From CAKZQX01 sp034437035 (GTDB lineage Bacteria > Chloroflexota > Chloroflexia > Chloroflexales > Chloroflexaceae): DNA of 64,000 nucleotides. Position numbers and translations under genes: made by a program. This document shows positions 60,486-64,000 of the stretch, piece after piece (positions within the stretch are counted from its first letter, which is position 1; every line of letters begins with the position of its first letter). The notes under the pieces were generated by a model. The model saw nothing but the letters and a program-made list of their open reading frames with translations, did no database searches and was not told the origin of the DNA. Where the stretch lies: NCBI GenBank assembly GCA_034437035.1, contig DAOTUI010000171.1, positions 1-64,000 of the forward strand, written 5' to 3'.

Positions 60486-60594
60486 GGGAAGCGGAAACTT
60501 TAATCCATCCCTTGGTCTGCTCTCCCCCGCTTGGTGCTGCCACGCCCACTGGACGATGGAGCACAGAAGGGATGAGTATTTCCTTCCGCTTCCC
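60486..60594. mobile_element. MITE copy d (109 bp)
   Basis: Termini GGGAAGCGGAA / TTCCGCTTCCC, duplication TAA (60483-60485, 60595-60597). It is an exact inverted copy of MITE c, 7.1 kb away, which means at least one of them is recent. Confidence 0.92.
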
Positions 60595-60600
60595 TAAATG

Positions 60601-60765
60601 CAATTGCCCTGAGACCCAAAGACCAGAATCGCCTGCGGACGCATGGGACGTTCTGTATCTTTTTGATGGAAATGTTGCACAACGTGCAATATTTCCGCCC
60701 TGTCGGAGGCGAATCGGGCCTTCATTCAAGGAAATGCCTGGGTTTGGAACCGAGCGCGTACATCC
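60601..60765 (+). repeat. Truncated hairpin element H17
   Basis: Plus orientation. The left outer arm is gone; the left middle arm survives as AATCGCCTGCGGACGCATGG, the central stem (60662-60694) is shortened, with triloop AAC, and the right arm CCGCCCTGTCGGAGGCGAAT and outer arm GAGCGCGTAC are degenerate. It sits 6 bp after MITE d. The rest of 60766-60988 shows no gene. Confidence 0.7.
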
Positions 60766-60988
60766 TGACTCTTTTTTGGAACTGCAATTTCACTTTATAT
60801 TGACCATTTCGGCATTTTCTCCAAATATTCCCATACGCAACAATAGCATACTACACTGAGCACACCGTAAGTACCAACCATATTCTGCCTAATAGTCCTA
60901 TACCAACTACATAGAATAGCTGGTTATCATGGAGAGTAGTAGAAGTGGATTATTCCTCCTTTGATTGTAGCGGAAGGAACTATCTCTG

Positions 60989-61723
60989 ATGACAAAATTC
61001 ACATTTATGGTATGCCCGCACGATACCGCCCGTGGTCCTGAAGCCTGGTATCGGATGGCCCAGTATCTTACGCAACATCTTGAGTTTGATGTCCATTTTG
61101 AGCTTTCCCTGGACTTCCAGGATTTTCATGCGCAGCTTGACTCGGCGGATATTGTCTATGCCAATCCCACTGATACCGTCAAACTGATCGATCAGCGCGG
61201 GTTTGTCCTGAAGGTGAAGCCAAAGGGTCTCTGTGACGAACTGGTCTTTGTGGCCAATACCGAGATTGCTAACCCCACCCTCGAAGCACTCCAGGGTGAG
61301 AAGATTGCGACCGTCCGCAGTCTGCTGCCCTCCAATATCGCGCTCTACCTGCTGAAGAAGCGCTCAATTGAACCGGCGGAACTGCTTGACCGCGAGTCCT
61401 GGATGAGTGTCATTCGCAGCGTATGGCAGGGCGAGGCCAACTATGGCATTGTCTATAAGGACACCTACGACGAACTCTCCGACCAGGGGAAGGGTATGGT
61501 CAATGCCTTCTTCACTTCGGATGAGAAAGTGGCATTTCACAGCTTCGTCTGTGGCCCAAATGTGGGCGCAAAATGCGATAACCTCGAAAACGCCTTACTG
61601 GCGATGGATAGCGATGAAACCGGCAAGGAGGTTTTAAGCGAATTGCATCATATCTCCAGTTGGACCCGTATCACCCCGGAAGAGCTAGATCTGATGCGCC
61701 ATATCATTCAGGAATATTCCTGA
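60989..61723 (+). CDS. PhnD-like binding-fold protein, apparently cytoplasmic
   Basis: 244 residues. TFMVCPHDTARGPEAWYRMA, then FELSLDFQDFHAQLDSADIV, YANPTDTVKLIDQRGF and IATVRSLLPSNIALYLLKKR correspond to the periplasmic-binding fold of PhnD (phosphonate/phosphite-type binding). A signal peptide or lipobox is absent, so the protein appears to stay in the cytoplasm. It may therefore sense an internal ligand. It is followed after 144 bp by a Roadblock gene, then V4R, PATAN and a GTPase gene, all on the same strand, so it may be the sensory input of that module. Ligand unknown. Confidence 0.72.
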   Translation: MTKFTFMVCPHDTARGPEAWYRMAQYLTQHLEFDVHFELSLDFQDFHAQLDSADIVYANPTDTVKLIDQRGFVLKVKPKGLCDELVFVANTEIANPTLEALQGEKIATVRSLLPSNIALYLLKKRSIEPAELLDRESWMSVIRSVWQGEANYGIVYKDTYDELSDQGKGMVNAFFTSDEKVAFHSFVCGPNVGAKCDNLENALLAMDSDETGKEVLSELHHISSWTRITPEELDLMRHIIQEYS

Positions 61724-61867
61724 ACCTTAACCACACTATAGCAGTGACACCCGGTGGGGTATCTTTTGAACCTGGGAACCGTACGATTAAGAATACTGGC
61801 ACTCGCTAAACATATTATCACCATCGCGCTGACATGGGCCAACGCGAACAGAAGGAGAAATTTCACC

Positions 61868-62239
61868 ATGGCATCACGACAGGATCAAATTGCAGAAATT
61901 CTAGACCGCTTCGCCGAAAACGCCGGAAACGATGTTGCCGGAGTCGCCGCCGTGAGTATGGACGGTATCGTCCTGGTATCGCGCATGTCGGCAGATGTCA
62001 ATGCCGACCGTGTCGGCGCAGTCGCGGCAACGATGATCGGTGTCACCCGCCGTGTATCGGGCGAGTTGAAGATTGGCTTCCCGGATGAGGCGATCATCAA
62101 GGCCGCCAATGGCCTGTTTATGGTACTCCCGGCGGGTGATCAGAGCCTGCTGGCCGTCAATCTGCGCGAGGGGGCCAACCTGGGTATGGTCCGCCTGGAA
62201 GCGCGCGATGCGGTGAAATCAATCAGTCAAGTACTCTAA
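61868..62239 (+). CDS. Roadblock/LC7 domain protein
   Basis: 123 residues, a single Roadblock domain: QIAEILDRFAENAGNDVAGV, AAVSMDGIVLVS, GELKIGFPDEAIIKAANGLF, LLAVNLREGANLGMVRLE. MglB-type proteins of this fold bind and activate small GTPases of the MglA/Ras-like group. The start at 61868 is chosen for the AAGGAG 9 nt upstream; the frame opens earlier without such a site. The GTPase of this cluster starts 1.5 kb downstream. Confidence 0.9.
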   Translation: MASRQDQIAEILDRFAENAGNDVAGVAAVSMDGIVLVSRMSADVNADRVGAVAATMIGVTRRVSGELKIGFPDEAIIKAANGLFMVLPAGDQSLLAVNLREGANLGMVRLEARDAVKSISQVL

Positions 62240-62313
62240 CACCGGGTCGGGTCCACCTGCCACACTAATCGTTGCCCTATCTCAAACACTACCTGAATCT
62301 AAGGAGGTTCACC

Positions 62314-62772
62314 ATGACCGCAACGCTTCGTCCCGAACTGGGTGATTTTATGAGCCTGATCTGCTTCCAGTATCTCCGCCAGGTTGCCGAGGAGACGGCC
62401 GGGCGCGCGTTGATTATCACAGCCGGCCGCCAGCGCGGAAAGGATCTGGCCGAACAACTGGGTCTGCTGGGCACGACGCAGGATGCTGCCATGTTGCGGG
62501 AGAAACTGGATCAGGCGCTGGGCGGTGATGGCACGCGTCTCTGCCTGGTGCAGCGTGTGACCCCCAAAGCGGATGGCGGCTATGAGATCCGGGTGGCCGA
62601 GGGCGCCTGCGCTGCCGGTGTTACCTCCAGTGAGCCGTTTTGTGCCTTCACTATGGGCGTCTTTATCGGGGCAATCAGTGCCATGACCGGCCGGCGGATG
62701 TTGGGCAAAGAGAGCCAGTGCTGCGCAACCGGCGCAAGCACCTGCGTGTATCAGATTGATCCCGTCGGGTAG
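62314..62772 (+). CDS. V4R-like small-molecule-binding domain protein
   Basis: 152 residues with a likely alpha-beta V4R fold: SLICFQYLRQVAEETAGRAL, AGRQRGKDLAEQLGLLGTTQ, GVFIGAISAMTGRRMLGKES and the ending QCCATGASTCVYQIDP with a conserved cysteine cluster. V4R domains bind hydrophobic ligands or metal and occur in regulators such as XylR/DmpR; stand-alone ones are common next to Roadblock genes. A strong AAGGAGG ribosome site. Ligand unknown. Confidence 0.72.
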   Translation: MTATLRPELGDFMSLICFQYLRQVAEETAGRALIITAGRQRGKDLAEQLGLLGTTQDAAMLREKLDQALGGDGTRLCLVQRVTPKADGGYEIRVAEGACAAGVTSSEPFCAFTMGVFIGAISAMTGRRMLGKESQCCATGASTCVYQIDPVG

Positions 62773-62855
62773 CCTCCGGTGTAGGCGCTCCGTACTATAC
62801 ACCGGACGCTACTCCCCACCAGCACCCCGCATCGATCAGGCATACGTTGGACCAC

Positions 62856-62873
62856 ATCATACCATGGTATGAT
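62856..62873. promoter_or_regulatory. 18-bp palindrome overlapping a -10 element
   Basis: ATCATACCATGGTATGAT is perfectly palindromic. Its right half includes TATGAT (62868-62873), with TTGGAC 15 bp upstream, so a repressor bound here would block a promoter for the PATAN gene. A hairpin with 8-bp stem (GCTGAAGG/CCTTCAGC, 62885-62912) lies in the leader. Confidence 0.55.
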
Positions 62874-62952
62874 AAATTAAAGAGGCTGAAGGCCGTATAC
62901 CAGACCTTCAGCTTCTTCCCTTTATTTCTCTTCATATCGCTAAGGAACTACT

Positions 62953-63690
62953 ATGGCCCTCGAAGGTTCACTTCAAGATATGTCGCTCAGCGACCTCATT
63001 CAGGTCTTCCGCATGGGGCCAAAAACCGGCGTGCTGTTGCTCCTCAATGGAGACGAACGAGGAGTCATCTATGTGGCTGCCGGGCAGATGGTCGATGCGG
63101 CGATTGTACGCGGTACCGAGCGAGTTGTTGTGGCGAAGGGTGATGAGGCAGTGATCCAGATGCTCACCTGGGATGATGCCGGCTTTGTCTTTCGCCATAA
63201 CCCCTCGGTGCAAACACGCTCAATTCGGATAGAAAACGACGGAGAGTGGCTGATCCTGGAGGGGATGCGGCGGCGCGAAGATCCCATGCGCGCCATGCCC
63301 TATCAGTCGCTGTCGCTGGATACGCGCCTGCAACTGGCGCCGGTCCCCAATGATGCCAAGAGCGGCGTGAGTCTCAATGTCAATCAGTGGCGGGTCTTGA
63401 GCCAGGTTGCCAACAGCAAAGACCTGCGCGATATCTGCCGCGCCACCGGGCTGGGCACCGAGGCGGTTATCCGTACGGTCGCCGAACTAATGTCAATCGG
63501 TCTGGTGGAAGTCATGCCGTCGGAGCGCCCCAAACCTCAGGCCGCGAAGCAGTCGGCGCGTGCTGCGCGCACGCCGCAGTTAGCCTTTGCCGGAAACGGC
63601 ATTCCTGGAGACGGTGGTGTTGACGAGGATCAGCCATCGGTCAGCCAGAATTTGTTGAATGCAATTATGCGCCGGATCCGCGGTTTGTAG
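62953..63690 (+). CDS. PATAN/DUF4388 domain protein
   Basis: 245 residues. Residues 1-100: MALEGSLQDMSLSDLIQVFR, GPKTGVLLLL, GVIYVAAGQMVDAAIVRGTE, the pattern of the DUF4388/PATAN domain found in two-component regulators and next to bacterial GTPases. A helical middle (about 130-190, VNQWRVLSQVANSKDLRDIC) resembles a winged-helix-like segment, and a basic tail ends in NAIMRRIRGL. In other bacteria such proteins link GTPase modules to signalling or motility. AAGGAA lies before the ATG at 62953. The gene follows a palindromic operator-like site. Confidence 0.82.
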   Translation: MALEGSLQDMSLSDLIQVFRMGPKTGVLLLLNGDERGVIYVAAGQMVDAAIVRGTERVVVAKGDEAVIQMLTWDDAGFVFRHNPSVQTRSIRIENDGEWLILEGMRRREDPMRAMPYQSLSLDTRLQLAPVPNDAKSGVSLNVNQWRVLSQVANSKDLRDICRATGLGTEAVIRTVAELMSIGLVEVMPSERPKPQAAKQSARAARTPQLAFAGNGIPGDGGVDEDQPSVSQNLLNAIMRRIRGL

Positions 63691-63712
63691 CATGAGGAAT
63701 GGCGAGATTACC

Positions 63713-64000
63713 ATGAATGCATTGAAGCTCAAGATCGTTATTACCGGAAGCTACGCTGCGGGTAAAACCCAGTTTATTCGCTCGATCAGCGATATTGACC
63801 CGGTGAGCACTGACTATGACGTGACGCCGGATGATGAACGCGAACTGAAGCACAATACGACTGTGGCGCTGGATTTTGGGACGATCGCTATTAATGAGCG
63901 GGTTTCGCTTTACCTGTTTGGGACGCCCGGTCAGGAGCGCTTCGATTTTATGTGGGAACATTTGAGCATCGGCGCGCTGGGTTATGTGGTGATGGTGGAT
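63713..64000 (+). CDS. Small Ras-like GTPase (MglA/Gtr-type), cut by window end
   Basis: The first 96 residues are visible. G1 is VITGSYAAGKTQFI, the switch-I threonine lies in the PDDERELKHNTTVALDFG region, and the G3 equivalent is LFGTPGQERFDFMWEHL. The pattern is that of the bacterial small GTPases (SRPRB/MglA-like) that pair with Roadblock proteins. The start at 63713 (NALKLKIVITG) is preferred; a frame extends seven codons earlier. The gene continues beyond the window. It closes the PhnD-like / Roadblock / V4R / PATAN / GTPase cluster. Confidence 0.85.
   Translation, partial: MNALKLKIVITGSYAAGKTQFIRSISDIDPVSTDYDVTPDDERELKHNTTVALDFGTIAINERVSLYLFGTPGQERFDFMWEHLSIGALGYVVMVD

Overview
The window looks like a piece of a GC-rich chromosome from the phylum Chloroflexota, probably a filamentous member of class Chloroflexia. 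This is inferred from gene families and style (PP-loop-free secreted proteins that end in a YLPLI-x-R-like tail, TPR-CHAT and ECF sigma genes, Roadblock/GTPase genes, a FabL-type SDR, chromosomal CCA-encoding tRNAs); no rRNA or other phylogenetic marker was available to confirm it. Most genes are ordinary housekeeping and signalling genes separated by unusually repeat-rich intergenic spaces.

Layout. 1-5.3 kb: a decayed PAS sensor gene cut off by a repeat, an orphan Phd/YefM-type antitoxin, galT, then a tandem array of hairpin repeats. 5.3-8 kb: ATPase and one permease of a BMP-family (nucleoside-type) ABC importer. 8-14 kb: ECF sigma factor, divergent pcm (apparently leaderless), an M50-type membrane protease, tpiA and a VWA protein, with several REP-like repeats. 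14-15.4 kb: fabL and a tRNA-Ile/tRNA-Ala pair with a strong promoter and terminator. 15.9-24.2 kb: a cluster made of an ECF-like sigma factor, a putative cytoplasmic anti-sigma, a TPR-CHAT protease and two exported proteins. 25-33 kb: hybrid histidine kinase, coaE, an amidohydrolase-CYTH fusion, a small sulfite-oxidase-like enzyme, trmD and an alpha/beta hydrolase. 33.6-40.7 kb: a FtsJ/RlmM-like methyltransferase, small HTH protein, two convergent paralogous receiver proteins, a degenerate resolvase domain, an MFS exporter, a TPR protein and a small 13-residue-repeat protein. 41.4-44.2 kb: two 5'-truncated genes meeting head-to-head at a rearrangement junction. 44.3-48.7 kb: a three-gene cassette (N6 DNA methylase, ComEC-like MBL hydrolase, zinc-ribbon/RelE-like protein) that looks like a defence island. 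49-60 kb: hydrolase-OsmC fusion, an EF-G paralogue, a lipoprotein hydrolase and a giant four-module phosphoesterase preceded by a four-repeat Pho box. 61-64 kb: a PhnD-like protein, Roadblock, V4R, PATAN/DUF4388 and small-GTPase genes that look like one signalling module running off the window end.

Two mobile repeat families dominate the non-coding DNA. The first is a roughly 170-280 bp nested hairpin element (about 17 copies, both orientations, full or partial) with outer arms TTACGCGGTG/CACCGCGTAA, middle arms CGCCTGCGGCAG/CTGCCGGAGGCG and a central perfect or near-perfect ~20-bp stem with mostly a triloop whose sequence changes between copies while pairing is kept. The second is a 108-109 bp MITE with GGGAAGCGGAA termini and 3-bp TNA target duplications (four copies, two of them identical and inverted around the phosphatase region).

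The strongest candidates for undescribed biology are the hairpin family, the sigma/anti-sigma/TPR-CHAT cluster (organised like the signalling arm of type III-E CRISPR 'Craspase' but without CRISPR), the shared C-terminal tail of the secreted proteins, the methylase-MBL-RelE cassette and the 13-residue-repeat protein. No CRISPR array, rRNA, plasmid or phage structural gene was seen.
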